DNA of 41,813 bases from Vibrio caribbeanicus ATCC BAA-2122 (GCF_000165125.1 NZ_AEIU01000120.1:1-41813), one strand, 5' to 3'; counted from the stretch's first letter, positions 1 to 8,899 are shown. Notes: generated from the letters alone by a model not told the origin. Numbers and translations: made by a program.

Positions 1-381
1 GGAGAGTTCCGTCGAAGGATAAGTGCAAAATATGAAGATTTTGTATTTAGAATTCACTTGTTGATAGCACGGTTTTTAATCAGCGCAGCAATCTAGTACG
101 GGACACATGATGAAAGACGGAAAATTTTATTTGTGTCCCCATAAAATACATAATATTTAAGGTCTAAACCCTATTACATGAGTCTTGAGATTTTGCGAAT
201 AGAGATATGCAATTTTTTGCTGGTGAGCTGCAAGTTATGAACTACAGTTAAAGTAGGCATCAAAAGATTACATGATAAAAAGCTTATTGGCTAGTTGTGT
301 TTAAGGTCTTCTTGCTACCGTTCTATTTCATTTAGAATAGGTAATCATTCAATCTTACCTAATAAAAAGGCAAGGGTTGTG
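1..381. other. Intergenic region at window edge
   Basis: No convincing coding frame is visible. The stretch holds an inverted repeat, GGGACACA at 100-107 and TGTGTCCC at 132-139, separated by 24 bases. The remainder is AT-rich and presumably carries the promoter of the FG-GAP lipoprotein gene. An in-frame TTG at 295 could extend that gene, but the extension has no signal-peptide character and no Shine-Dalgarno sequence, so the region is treated as non-coding. Confidence 0.5.
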
Positions 382-2169
382 ATGGCTAGAATGTACTTCT
401 TACCTGTTTGTATATTTTTACTGATTTCGGCCGGCTGTAACGATCACAGCGGTAGCGTTTCTGGTACTCTACCAAGTGCATTTAATTTACATTCCATTAC
501 GTTTTCGAGCCAAGGTGCAACCTTCTCTTGGGAAGAATCGGAAGGTGCCACCAGCTATAAGCTGTGTTTGAAAGATGTTAGTAAGCCAAATTCTTGCGAT
601 GAAGTCACGACGTCAGAAGAGAACAGTTGTACTGTTTCACACGTTAGTACTTTTAAATTTTTAAGGTCATCGTTCTTTATTATTGCCTCTAACGAATTTG
701 GAGAAACGTCGTCCAATGAGAAATCTTCGACATCAGAAGATCTAACCTCACTGATACAGTACATCAAGTCCTCTAATACAGAAGCCAATGATAATGTCGG
801 TGAATCGATATCCTTTTCTGCAGATGGATACACGCTTGCAGTTAGTGCAATCGGTGAGGATTCTGATGCCGATATGGCGAATGGTGATCAGTCAGATAAT
901 GGTGCTTCAGGTTCAGGTGCGGTGTATATATTTCGTTTTAACATAATATCTTGTCTGTGGGAGCAAATTGCATATATCAAGGCTTCAAACTCAGGGACTA
1001 ATGATGCATTTGGAACCTCAGTATCGTTATCCGCTGATGGGAATACGCTTGCAGTCGGTGCTCCCAAAGAAGCATCGAATTCTCAAGGAATCAATGGTTC
1101 TCAATTAAACAATACGGCAGTCGACTCTGGTGCTGTGTATGTGTTTCGTGACGTATCAGGATGGAATCAACAAGCCTATATTAAAGCGTCAAATTCTGAA
1201 GCGAGTGATTTATTTGGATCATCTCTGTCTTTGTCTGCCGATGGCAATACTCTTGCAGTTGGTGCGCCCGGAGAGGCATCGAATGCTCAGGGAGTCAATG
1301 GTTCTCAATTAGACAATAGTGCTGGTGGTTCGGGAGCTGTCTATCTTTTTCAGTATAGTTCTGGTTGGGCTCAACACTCTTATATTAAGGCTTCAAACAC
1401 TGAAGCTGGTGATACATTTGGATTGAAGGTATCTCTTTCATCTGATGGGAGTATACTCGCGGTTGCTGCAGAAAATGAAGACTCAGATAGCACTGGAGTG
1501 AACGGGGTTGAATCGAATAATAGTGCTTTGGATTCGGGAGCTGTCTATTTATTCCGCTATGATTTGGCATGGGCGCAGCAAGCTTACCTTAAGGCATCAA
1601 ATACCGACACTGGTGACACCTTTGGTTCATCAATCTCTTTATCTGCCGATGGAACTACGCTTGCAGTTGGAGCTTACAGAGAAGATTCGAACTCAACCGG
1701 AGTGAACAATGATCAATTGGACAACAGTGCGAGGTTTTGCGGTGCCGTGTATCTCTTCCGCTATGAATCTGCGTGGATCCAACAAGCTTACATTAAAGCC
1801 TCTAATGCTGAGGCCCGAGATAGATTTGGTTACTCAACGTCACTCTCATTTGATGGAAATACTCTCGCAGTTGGTGCGATGTCGGAAAAATCAGATGTAT
1901 CAGGGATTAATGGTGATGAAGCGACCAATGGCGCCAATCAGGCAGGTGCCGCTTATCTTTTCCGCTTCGATTCTGAGTGGACGCAGGAAGCTTATATTAA
2001 GGCATCTAATACCAACGCTTTAGATATGTATGGGACTTCAATCTCCATATCCGCGGATGGTGAAAAGCTCGCTGTTGGTGCAATTGGTGAAGATTCAAAT
2101 GATACGGGAGTTAATGGAGATCAATCTGATAATAATGCTGCTTCTTCAGGAGCCGTTTATATTTATTAA
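382..2169 (+). CDS. FG-GAP repeat beta-propeller lipoprotein
   Basis: The product is a 595-residue surface or periplasmic lipoprotein of unknown function. The ATG at 382 is preceded by AGGG with 5-base spacing and opens a signal peptide ending in lipobox ISAGC (Cys19). Residues about 30-115 look like a fibronectin type III-like domain. From about residue 127 to the end there are seven repeats of about 67 residues, each starting YIKASN, followed by FG, LSADGNTLAVGA, an acidic D/N-rich loop and GAVYLF. This is the integrin-alpha type FG-GAP pattern, and seven blades make one complete propeller. The last repeat stops right after GAVYIY, so the C-terminus falls at a blade edge. The acidic loops suggest Ca2+ binding (inference). 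Such proteins commonly act in adhesion or protein-protein contact, but the ligand cannot be read from sequence. The gene is monocistronic. Confidence 0.85.
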   Translation: MARMYFLPVCIFLLISAGCNDHSGSVSGTLPSAFNLHSITFSSQGATFSWEESEGATSYKLCLKDVSKPNSCDEVTTSEENSCTVSHVSTFKFLRSSFFIIASNEFGETSSNEKSSTSEDLTSLIQYIKSSNTEANDNVGESISFSADGYTLAVSAIGEDSDADMANGDQSDNGASGSGAVYIFRFNIISCLWEQIAYIKASNSGTNDAFGTSVSLSADGNTLAVGAPKEASNSQGINGSQLNNTAVDSGAVYVFRDVSGWNQQAYIKASNSEASDLFGSSLSLSADGNTLAVGAPGEASNAQGVNGSQLDNSAGGSGAVYLFQYSSGWAQHSYIKASNTEAGDTFGLKVSLSSDGSILAVAAENEDSDSTGVNGVESNNSALDSGAVYLFRYDLAWAQQAYLKASNTDTGDTFGSSISLSADGTTLAVGAYREDSNSTGVNNDQLDNSARFCGAVYLFRYESAWIQQAYIKASNAEARDRFGYSTSLSFDGNTLAVGAMSEKSDVSGINGDEATNGANQAGAAYLFRFDSEWTQEAYIKASNTNALDMYGTSISISADGEKLAVGAIGEDSNDTGVNGDQSDNNAASSGAVYIY

Positions 2170-2242
2170 TTTATAATTAGAGTGGGCGTTACACTCGTTA
2201 AACATTCATTATTGTGGTTAAATTATCATTTTACACAGTCAG

Positions 2243-2680
2243 TCATCGATTCAGTTTGATACTCATTGTGCTTGCTGAAACTGTTACCTTGACGTTGTTT
2301 TTTTCATCAGTTGACTCTGCATGTTGATAGATACCTGCAATAATAATAGGTTCATCAACCTTGTCTTTCTCAATAATTATGGTTGTATTCACTTGATTGG
2401 TTGTTTTGGAGATTTTACTTTCTTTAACAACTAACACGTCCAAAAGGTAATCTTGTTTAACCCTTTTTATAGAGCCTGAAAAGTTGATACGTATGTTGTC
2501 ATTGTCAACGTGAGCTTTAAATTTACTATCAGGTTGTATTTCTGCTGTCAGCTCTGAACCATCAAATATGAGTGTGATCGACTTAAGATCAACACATGGA
2601 TCCGTAGAACAACCTAGCATGATCATAGTCACTGCGACTAACCATATGTATTTAATATTTTCTTGTCCGTATTTTATCAT
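2243..2680 (-). CDS. Small putative lipoprotein, unknown function
   Basis: This is a 145-residue exported protein that I do not recognise. The ATG at 2680 is chosen because it gives a short basic N-terminus, a hydrophobic stretch (YIWLVAVTMIML) and a lipobox-like MLGC with Cys24, followed by Ser, which favours outer-membrane sorting. AGAAG lies just upstream on the coding strand. An upstream ATG at 2758 would add 26 mostly polar residues before the signal peptide and has no ribosome-binding site. The mature part is rich in beta-prone segments and has no motif I can name. It converges with the FG-GAP gene, with only 73 bases between the stop codons. Confidence 0.6.
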   Translation of the reverse strand: MIKYGQENIKYIWLVAVTMIMLGCSTDPCVDLKSITLIFDGSELTAEIQPDSKFKAHVDNDNIRINFSGSIKRVKQDYLLDVLVVKESKISKTTNQVNTTIIIEKDKVDEPIIIAGIYQHAESTDEKNNVKVTVSASTMSIKLNR

Positions 2681-2991
2681 CGCTTCTACAGCCAACTCTG
2701 TGTGATCCTTGTTCATGTTTGTGGTCAATTTCACATCCATTGGTAAGGATAGAAACATATTAAACGTGAAAAAAAGTCAATAAAACTAGCGGAGGCCATT
2801 TTTTATTGGAATGAAGATAGCTTTTTAACAGAATTTAGTATCATACTATTTTCATTTTGGCTGACCACGTTCATTGTTTATTTTTTGAACCTTACCGCTT
2901 GTCAAGCGGGTCTACGGCTACTCGTTTTCTAGAAACTGCAGATTTTATGTGTAAAGTGTCAAAAGTAAAGTCCTATTATTCAAAAGATATG

Positions 2992-3015
2992 TACACCCAA
3001 GTGCCTTGGAGATGC
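2992..3015 (-). repeat. REP-like intergenic element, copy 1
   Basis: Read on the minus strand this is GCATCT, seven variable bases, then ACTTGGGTGTA. The same arrangement occurs on the plus strand at 10043-10066, with 17 of 24 positions identical and the differences concentrated in the centre. From memory, similar short intergenic sequences are common in Vibrio genomes; no database check was possible here. Confidence 0.5.
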
Positions 3016-3082
3016 GGAATCGTCAGCGGATAGAGCTTAAGGAAAACAACACTGCACAATCTTAAGCACTTTTTTCGTTGTT

Positions 3083-3121
3083 CGGCGGTGTGTGCGCATA
3101 TCACGTACGTCCGGCTTTTTT
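3083..3121 (+). terminator. Orphan rho-independent terminator
   Basis: The stem is CGG (3083-3085) and GTGTGTG (3088-3094), loop CGCATAT, then CACGTAC (3102-3108) and CCG (3111-3113), with two G-T wobbles and a 2x2 internal loop. T6 follows at 3116-3121. No plus-strand gene lies upstream for about 900 bases, since the FG-GAP gene ends at 2169 and a minus-strand gene intervenes. The signal may therefore end a small RNA. Confidence 0.45.
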
Positions 3122-3245
3122 GATATTTTTGGTTCAAATTACATTCGAATTCGTCGGTTATACATAAATCTGGCTTTTCACAGATTATTCAGACTAATGA
3201 CCTAAAGAGACTTGTGACTTTTGGCTGGTTTCCTAGCTTTAGTTG

Positions 3246-3289
3246 CCGGTTTGTGAACACCGGTATAATTTAGCGTCCGGTGTGTGAAA
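3246..3289 (+). promoter_or_regulatory. Promoter and direct repeat upstream of ggt
   Basis: A perfect -10 box TATAAT lies at 3264-3269. Two near-identical 12-mers, CCGGTTTGTGAA (3247-3258) and CCGGTGTGTGAA (3278-3289), start 31 bases apart, close to three helical turns, and straddle the -10. This suggests a pair of regulator half-sites on one DNA face. No good -35 is visible (TTGCCG at 3243 has only 15-base spacing), which fits an activator-dependent promoter. The regulator is unknown. Confidence 0.4.
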
Positions 3290-3357
3290 TGAACTTTGAA
3301 TACTTGAACATGTCAAAATAAGTGAGAAATTTCATCTGTTTATCATTGGAGAACGGT

Positions 3358-5094
3358 ATGTTGTTGAAAGTTTCATCTTTACTACTTTTGAGTGCAACTG
3401 TCCTAGCAGGTCAGCCATCACATTTTCCCATTCAATCAAATGACTCTGGTGATCATTTCATGGTGAGTGCAACCAATTCTTATGTGACGAGTACAGGATA
3501 TGAAGTGCTCAAAAAGGGCGGTAATGCGATTGATGCTATGGTGGCAATGCAAATGGTGATGTCTGTGGTCGAGCCAGATATGACAGGTATCGGCGGAGGA
3601 ACATTTGCGCTCTACTATGATGCAAAAAAGAGAAAATTTCATGCATTTGATGGTAGAGAAGAAGCACCATCGAGCGCAAGCCCCGACATGTTTATGAGAA
3701 ATAACAAGCCTATGAAGCGAGACGATATTTTTGGTCCTCGCTCGGTCGCAATACCCGGCACACTACGCTTGATGTACCAGACTCACCAAAAGTACGGAAA
3801 ATTGCCATGGCAAGATCTTATTGTGCCAGCAATTTCCTACGCTACAAACGGTTACTCTATGAATAGTTATACTCATGATATTATTGTCCGTGAGCGAGAC
3901 AGGTTGAGTAAAGACCCAGAGATTAAAACACTATACTGGGATAAGAATGATATTCAGTCTGCCGGAACACTAATGAAAAACCCCAAGATGGCGAAAACCC
4001 TAATGAACATTGCCAAGTATGGGGATAGCTATCTCTATGAAGGTACACTGGGCCAACATATTGTAGAAGAGGTGAACAGCCGTCTTACTGACGACGACGC
4101 TAAGCTTACGTTGAGTGATTTTAAAAACTATCAAATTAAAGAGCGAGAAGTCATACATATTCGCTATCGTGGTAATCATATTTATTCTTTTGGTTATCCA
4201 GCATCGGGCGGTTTGATGGTGAGTCAAACTTTAAAGATGCTTGAGGATTACGATATCGGGGAAATGGCTATAACAGATGCAGAACCTTGGCGTTTAATGA
4301 CGGAAACGATGCGTCTAACAAAGGCTGATCGCATTCGTTATGCTGGCGATCCCGATTATGTTGAAACCCCAACCCAACAGCTGCTTGACGATGATTACAT
4401 AGCCACTCGTCGTTCATTAGTACCCAAAGATGGATCAATAAAGGGTAAACCAGCAGCAGGAAACGTTACCTTGAATGGCAAGATACCTGCTGAGTATCAA
4501 GGTTATGAGAGCCATGATACCGGGCATATCTCGATTGTTGATTCAGAGGGAAATGCGATCGCAATGACCAGCACTATAGGTTCAGGAATGGGGGCAGGTA
4601 TAATGGTCGACGGTGTTATATTAAATGCGCAAATGGCCAATTTTTCGACTGTTCCCTATATCAAGGGTAAACCATCTCAAAATTCTATCGAGGCAGGTAA
4701 ACGACCTCGTTCAGCCATTACACCAACAATTGTTACCGATAAAAATGGCAAATTAAGGCTAGTCTTAGGATCTCCCGGTAGTGCGCAAATTCCAGGTTAT
4801 GTATTGAAAACCATCGTAGGTGTTTTAGATTGGGAGCTTCCGATCCAACAAGCCATTGATTTACCGAACATCCAATATGGAACGAAAATAGACCGCACTA
4901 AGCCATATAACCCGAAGGGCCTTTTAGTAGAAAAGCGAACATTTGCAGAGAGACTAGTACCTAACTTTGAGCAGATGGGGTATCCCGTACATGTTATCCC
5001 TGTGGTCAGTGGCATTAATGCCATAGAGGTTAAAGACGGTGAGATTTATGGAGGGACAGATCGTCGTCGCGGTTCAACATCATTGGGCGATTAA
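3358..5094 (+). CDS. ggt: Gamma-glutamyltransferase (glutathione hydrolase)
   Basis: The enzyme transfers or hydrolyses the gamma-glutamyl group of glutathione in the periplasm. It matures by self-cleavage into large and small subunits. The ATG at 3358 follows GGAGA with 5-base spacing and starts a clear signal peptide (MLLKVSSLLLLSATVLAG). A GTG at 3322 is possible but would mask the signal peptide. Family marks are GIGGG near the start, DGREEAP (the glutamate-binding Arg region), the new N-terminus Thr388 in DTGHISIVD, NAQMANFS, RPRSAITPTIV and the GSPGSAQIP loop. The 578-residue length is normal for the family. The usual TTH motif reads TGH here, but the nucleophilic Thr is kept. The gene stands alone with its own promoter and terminator. 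Confidence 0.93.
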   Translation: MLLKVSSLLLLSATVLAGQPSHFPIQSNDSGDHFMVSATNSYVTSTGYEVLKKGGNAIDAMVAMQMVMSVVEPDMTGIGGGTFALYYDAKKRKFHAFDGREEAPSSASPDMFMRNNKPMKRDDIFGPRSVAIPGTLRLMYQTHQKYGKLPWQDLIVPAISYATNGYSMNSYTHDIIVRERDRLSKDPEIKTLYWDKNDIQSAGTLMKNPKMAKTLMNIAKYGDSYLYEGTLGQHIVEEVNSRLTDDDAKLTLSDFKNYQIKEREVIHIRYRGNHIYSFGYPASGGLMVSQTLKMLEDYDIGEMAITDAEPWRLMTETMRLTKADRIRYAGDPDYVETPTQQLLDDDYIATRRSLVPKDGSIKGKPAAGNVTLNGKIPAEYQGYESHDTGHISIVDSEGNAIAMTSTIGSGMGAGIMVDGVILNAQMANFSTVPYIKGKPSQNSIEAGKRPRSAITPTIVTDKNGKLRLVLGSPGSAQIPGYVLKTIVGVLDWELPIQQAIDLPNIQYGTKIDRTKPYNPKGLLVEKRTFAERLVPNFEQMGYPVHVIPVVSGINAIEVKDGEIYGGTDRRRGSTSLGD

Positions 5095-5108
5095 AGAAAC
5101 AACTTAGT

Positions 5109-5130
5109 AAAGAGGGCATTGCCCTCTTTT
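5109..5130 (+). terminator. Terminator after ggt
   Basis: A perfect 9-bp stem AAAGAGGGC / GCCCTCTTT with loop ATT ends in TTTT, 15 bases after the ggt stop. On the opposite strand the A-rich base of the stem gives only a short T-run, so it may also help to end the convergent minus-strand operon. Confidence 0.85.
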
Positions 5131-5159
5131 CAAGACCACTTTGAAATAATCTTTTTCTA

Positions 5160-7094
5160 CTAAGGAATGGCTTTGTCTACCTGTTTAATTGACTTCGAAA
5201 TTTTTCCATAAAACTTAATTAACGATTGTTCTGAATATATTCTCAACATTGTGTTGAAGTATTTCCGATCCTCTGGATTTACAATACCAGCTTTTACCTC
5301 AAGGACGGTTTCAATATAGAGTTCTGTTGGCGATTTCAGATTTACTTGACGAATTAATGAGCCTAGTGGGTGTTTTAATTCGAGAGTAGGGGGGAGGTCA
5401 GTGATTTCCCAAAAATCATTAGTATCATACTTGACAGTCGATTTTACTCTCACCCCTTGGAAAAATGCAGGATAAAATTCATTAAACATTTTTAACTCAG
5501 ATAGTTCGTTTTTCATCCAAGCATCCCCTTCCTCGTACGCGAGCGGTTCACCAATTTTCAAAAAAGGATCAAGAATAGTTTCTGAGTGGACTGCTACGCT
5601 GTCTGCCATCGAATTAATATTTTCGATATAGAACGTGGGTTTACCTATGGAAGAAACAATTTCATGATATTCATCGGTTAGTTTTTCAGCTCGATCATTA
5701 CTATTGAGTTCAAATAAATTTGAGCGAATAATTGCAGCATACTCTCCGATATAGTTACGCGTTTGTGTTTCTTTTTGTCCTCCCAATTCGTCAAAAACAA
5801 TCTGTGTTGTCGTATTCATTTTCCAACGATAAGGGCTATGTTGAATTGTCTCTAATCGAGAATCCTGAGTCAGTGGTAATGATAACTTTCCTTGTATCCA
5901 AGCTGGTGTGTATCGCCAAGGTGTTTGGTTGTCGGTTGGGTCGACACAATATCGTGTACTGTCGAATTCAAAACATGTTATGACATGATTAAAAATAGTC
6001 ATGCTGGGCATAAGCACTTGCTCAGGCCTGCTACGTTTGGTTGCAACCAGCACTAGCTCTGGTTTTAATTTGAGTTTTTTTAACAGGCTAAAAAGTAATG
6101 TAGATTTGTCTTTACAGTCTCCGTATCGATTCCTGATTGTTTCTTCAATGTCATGTGGTGTGAATGCATGCCCATACTCTGAATGGGAAACATATCGAAT
6201 GTCCCGGGAAACGAATGCTAAAATACGCTCGATCTTTTCACTCGTGTCTTGTGTGCCCGCAGTTAATTCAAGCAAAAGTTCATCTAAACCAGATTGGTTT
6301 CTCGATGCGGCTGTCATCATTTTTTTCGCTAAATCTGCGACATCCCGCCAAGAATTCATTGAACTCAACGTAATTCGACTAATTTCATCACGCCATAATA
6401 CTTGAGAATCGTCTTTAAATGCAGAGATATCATTTCCTCGGCAATCAAGACTTTTGTCTGTTTTTTTGCAGTCAATTTTGTGACTATTTTCTGACCAATA
6501 TATTGGTGAATCTTCATTCCATGCTACGTTCAAGTTATATGTTTGGATTGGATAGTTTTGCTGGGTAAAAAGCTCTTCTGCCCAACTATGCTCCATTTGT
6601 GAACGGTTGGTTACGACTTCATACTTCAGCACTGCAATACTACCTTCTTTTAAACCGGGGATTGCTAATGCAACCTCTTTTTGGCTAGAAAAGGTGTTAT
6701 AAGAGCCTGTATTCAATATTTCAGCTTTATAGGGTTTAATTTGTTTTATTTCGCCAGTGGGGGAAATAGAGCTGGCAGCTTTTATGATAACTTTTTGGTA
6801 GTTTGGATCAAAGCGTAAGCTCATGGTGCCATAAGACTCTGCATCAACAAATCGAGGAAAATAGTTAACTAAGGTTCTTTTTTCTATTACCTCATCTTTT
6901 TTGACATCAAATTTTATCTCTCGAAGTAGCTGAACCATTTCTTTATATTGTTCATTATTGGATGACAATGACAAGATATCGCCTAAATTGTCTTGTGATA
7001 ACTGCCATGCCACTTGCGAAAGTTCACTGGCTTGTATAAGAGATGGATGGAACAACGTAAAGCCAGTCAGTGCGATTAAATATTTTAGTTTCAT
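5160..7094 (-). CDS. Exported DUF3857/transglutaminase-like protein
   Basis: This 644-residue protein has an N-terminal signal peptide (cleavage likely after IQA, about residue 22). It then has a DUF3857-type beta-rich region (about 60-240) and a transglutaminase-like cysteine-protease fold (about 270-400). The catalytic triad is visible: Cys327 in RYGDCKDKS, His370 in FNHVI and Asp385 in VDPTD. The Cys is followed by a long C-terminal beta-rich region (about 410-644). Family members of this architecture are exported and their substrates are mostly unknown; peptide cleavage or cross-linking in the envelope is inferred. The start codon overlaps the stop of the membrane-protein gene by 4 bases (ATGA), so the two are translationally coupled. 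Confidence 0.8.
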   Translation of the reverse strand: MKLKYLIALTGFTLFHPSLIQASELSQVAWQLSQDNLGDILSLSSNNEQYKEMVQLLREIKFDVKKDEVIEKRTLVNYFPRFVDAESYGTMSLRFDPNYQKVIIKAASSISPTGEIKQIKPYKAEILNTGSYNTFSSQKEVALAIPGLKEGSIAVLKYEVVTNRSQMEHSWAEELFTQQNYPIQTYNLNVAWNEDSPIYWSENSHKIDCKKTDKSLDCRGNDISAFKDDSQVLWRDEISRITLSSMNSWRDVADLAKKMMTAASRNQSGLDELLLELTAGTQDTSEKIERILAFVSRDIRYVSHSEYGHAFTPHDIEETIRNRYGDCKDKSTLLFSLLKKLKLKPELVLVATKRSRPEQVLMPSMTIFNHVITCFEFDSTRYCVDPTDNQTPWRYTPAWIQGKLSLPLTQDSRLETIQHSPYRWKMNTTTQIVFDELGGQKETQTRNYIGEYAAIIRSNLFELNSNDRAEKLTDEYHEIVSSIGKPTFYIENINSMADSVAVHSETILDPFLKIGEPLAYEEGDAWMKNELSELKMFNEFYPAFFQGVRVKSTVKYDTNDFWEITDLPPTLELKHPLGSLIRQVNLKSPTELYIETVLEVKAGIVNPEDRKYFNTMLRIYSEQSLIKFYGKISKSIKQVDKAIP

Positions 7095-8179
7095 TGCAGG
7101 GTAAATTCCTTCAGCATTGTTTCAAAGTGTACTTTTTTACTTTTGAAGGTCGAGCGGGGTTGGGACAAGATTCCGAGCAATTCATAGGTTTTATTTTGGG
7201 TAGCAATGAATGCAACAAATCCAGCAGCTTCTGGGATTGCTGATAGTTCGTTACAGATCATTTCAGCCTTTACAGCAAACTCCTCACCTACAAGGTGACG
7301 TTTTTCGATACAATTCGACTGACCGATTTGCTCTTCAATCCATTCACGACGCCAGCGAATATGATCATTCAATTCATCGGCATTAAAGCCGTCGTAATCA
7401 AAAACTAGAAAGTAGGACTCGAAATCCGCGCTTTTAAATTCGGCCAATGCGGTTCCATCCGAATAAGTGCCGAGTCCCATTTGTTGCCAATCGTCTCCAT
7501 GAAACGTTATCTTGTAATTGTGTTTCTCTTGAACAAAGATAGATTTATCGTGATGCACATCAATTTTTTGTGCCATCAATGGGGTAATTATCGTGAATGC
7601 AAAGGTGGCCACAATGATTGGCGTCATTATCAAAACAGTCGCCCATTCGAGTTTGTTATAACCATTTTCTTTACCAGTAAATTCAACTCCTGTTAGTTGA
7701 CGTTTTAGAGAATTGACTCTGTATGAGATGGCACAGAATGAGGAAGTGGAGATTAAAATGATAATAAACTCTAACCACATAGGCGTTGCCCATTTTGAGG
7801 TTGCGGTAAAATATACTGTGGCAAGCATGAAACCAAGAACACCACTATAAAACATTTTTCCAACTCTTGGGTTCGAATCATCACTCTCTAAGTCAACCAG
7901 TGCCTTATCTAAACGTCGAAAGGCATGATATTGGACTAAAGCAAAAGGTGGCACAAATATCCATAACCAAGGTTTAAAGTTACATTGAGATATCTGATTT
8001 AGTTCTTTAATGCAGCGATAGAGCCAAAATATGGCGTAAAGGCCCAAAGTACTAAACATTAAAAACCAATCGAATATTGGTTTTTTTGGATAAGACATCT
8101 TCACTTTTTTTGTTTGTTTTTCATCAAGAGGAGAGATATTTTCCGATTCATCGAAAGGTATATCGCTTGTGTCTGACAT
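7091..8179 (-). CDS. DUF4234-like multi-pass membrane protein
   Basis: This is a 362-residue inner-membrane protein. After an acidic cytoplasmic N-terminus (about 30 residues) comes a segment with the DUF4234-type pattern FDWFLMFSTLGLYAIFWLYR (35-54). Further hydrophobic segments lie near 70-86, 108-126, 134-153 and 180-203. The last 155 residues are soluble, probably outside the membrane, with KITFHGDDW and an IEEQIGQ segment. The family assignment rests on the TLGLYAIFWLY pattern and is moderate. The gene is first in a two-gene operon with the transglutaminase-like gene, overlapping it by ATGA. No strong Shine-Dalgarno is visible before the ATG at 8179; TGGAC lies about 8 bases upstream. 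Confidence 0.65.
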   Translation of the reverse strand: MSDTSDIPFDESENISPLDEKQTKKVKMSYPKKPIFDWFLMFSTLGLYAIFWLYRCIKELNQISQCNFKPWLWIFVPPFALVQYHAFRRLDKALVDLESDDSNPRVGKMFYSGVLGFMLATVYFTATSKWATPMWLEFIIILISTSSFCAISYRVNSLKRQLTGVEFTGKENGYNKLEWATVLIMTPIIVATFAFTIITPLMAQKIDVHHDKSIFVQEKHNYKITFHGDDWQQMGLGTYSDGTALAEFKSADFESYFLVFDYDGFNADELNDHIRWRREWIEEQIGQSNCIEKRHLVGEEFAVKAEMICNELSAIPEAAGFVAFIATQNKTYELLGILSQPRSTFKSKKVHFETMLKEFTLQ

Positions 8180-8899
8180 TTTTAAAAGTCCATATTTGTA
8201 TTAAAAGCCATGAATATTTGGGAGTTATAAGATACTTTAGACAGCACTTTTTTTATTGGCTAGGTGTATCTATCTTCAGTTGTTTCCAATGATAATGTTG
8301 AATTGATAGTGGATAATAACAGTAGGGGCGTTAAACATAAATACTAATAGGTCAATATATTCATTACTTTTATGTATTTAGTAATGTAGATTAAATAAGT
8401 ATCTTTTAAGTTTAATTGCAATTAATTGAATAACCTTTGGACCTTATGATCATAATTTGTACGTTATATTTAGATGACTAGATTTTCAAATCGTTGTCTT
8501 GCCTGTAAAGCAAGCCATTCCCGCTGAAGAGTCAATAGTAAACTCAGTTGTTCCTGTTTCATCAGGTGCTGCTTTGTGGATTTGGGGACAAAGCTTGTAT
8601 AGCCGATAGGGTTGAGAAGTTGAGTATCGAGTGGGTAGTCCTCATTCCAAAGAGGGTTCGTCCATTTATTAAGAAGTTACTCTGATACTCTATAAATTCT
8701 AGTATAAAAATAATAACTAATTTTCAATAAATAGAGCGTTAATATTGCTTAAAGTTATTTTATTCTCGTAGCTTTAAAAGCTACTCTAGGAGATTAGAGG
8801 GCCTGTATTTCAGAAGCCTCTAATGTACGTTAAGTGGTGAGTTTGAACAATTAATACCATGGAAAAAATAGCAATTGAGCAGTATAGAAGGATAGAAAA
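8180..8899. other. AT-rich intergenic region with gene remnant and hairpins
   Basis: Apart from the minus-strand remnant at 8470-8676, this stretch is AT-rich and non-coding. Two perfect inverted repeats precede the VOC gene: GTAGCTTT/AAAGCTAC (8768-8775, 8777-8784) and ATTAGAGG/CCTCTAAT (8793-8800, 8817-8824). Neither is followed by a T-tract. Confidence 0.5.
8470..8676 (-). pseudogene. C-terminal remnant of an unrecognised gene
   Basis: On the minus strand an open frame of 68 codons runs from a stop at 8677-8679 to a TAA at 8470-8472. It has no start codon near its beginning; the first Met is about 29 codons from the end. The peptide looks like real protein (NPLWNEDYPLDTQL, NPIGYTSFVPKS) and ends in QREWLALQARQRFENLVI. 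The last 16 codons reappear, in the same frame, in a second remnant at 9980-10036. Of the four base differences in the 48-base match, two are synonymous. I read this as the 3' end of a decayed or duplicated gene of unknown function. Confidence 0.55.

Larger units (their letters stand above)
2681..3357. other. Long intergenic region with hairpins and T-tracts
   Basis: This gap separates divergently transcribed genes. It contains a short palindrome CCGCTTGTCAAGCGG (2895-2909), a REP-like element (2992-3015), an inverted repeat GCTTAAG/CTTAAGC (3035-3041, 3061-3067) followed by CACTTTTTT, and a second GC-rich hairpin with a T6 tract (3083-3121). Directly before ggt there is a TATAAT box at 3264-3269 flanked by a 12-base direct repeat. 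No ORF with a credible start was seen. Confidence 0.5.

Noticed and set aside
1130-2023. Several other-frame ORFs inside the FG-GAP gene
   Set aside because: They arise because the repeated DNA is open in more than one frame; they lack starts with ribosome-binding sites and mirror the repeat period.
6001-6405. 134-codon plus-strand ORF
   Set aside because: It lies wholly antisense to the transglutaminase-like catalytic domain, whose motifs are clear, and has no ribosome-binding site.
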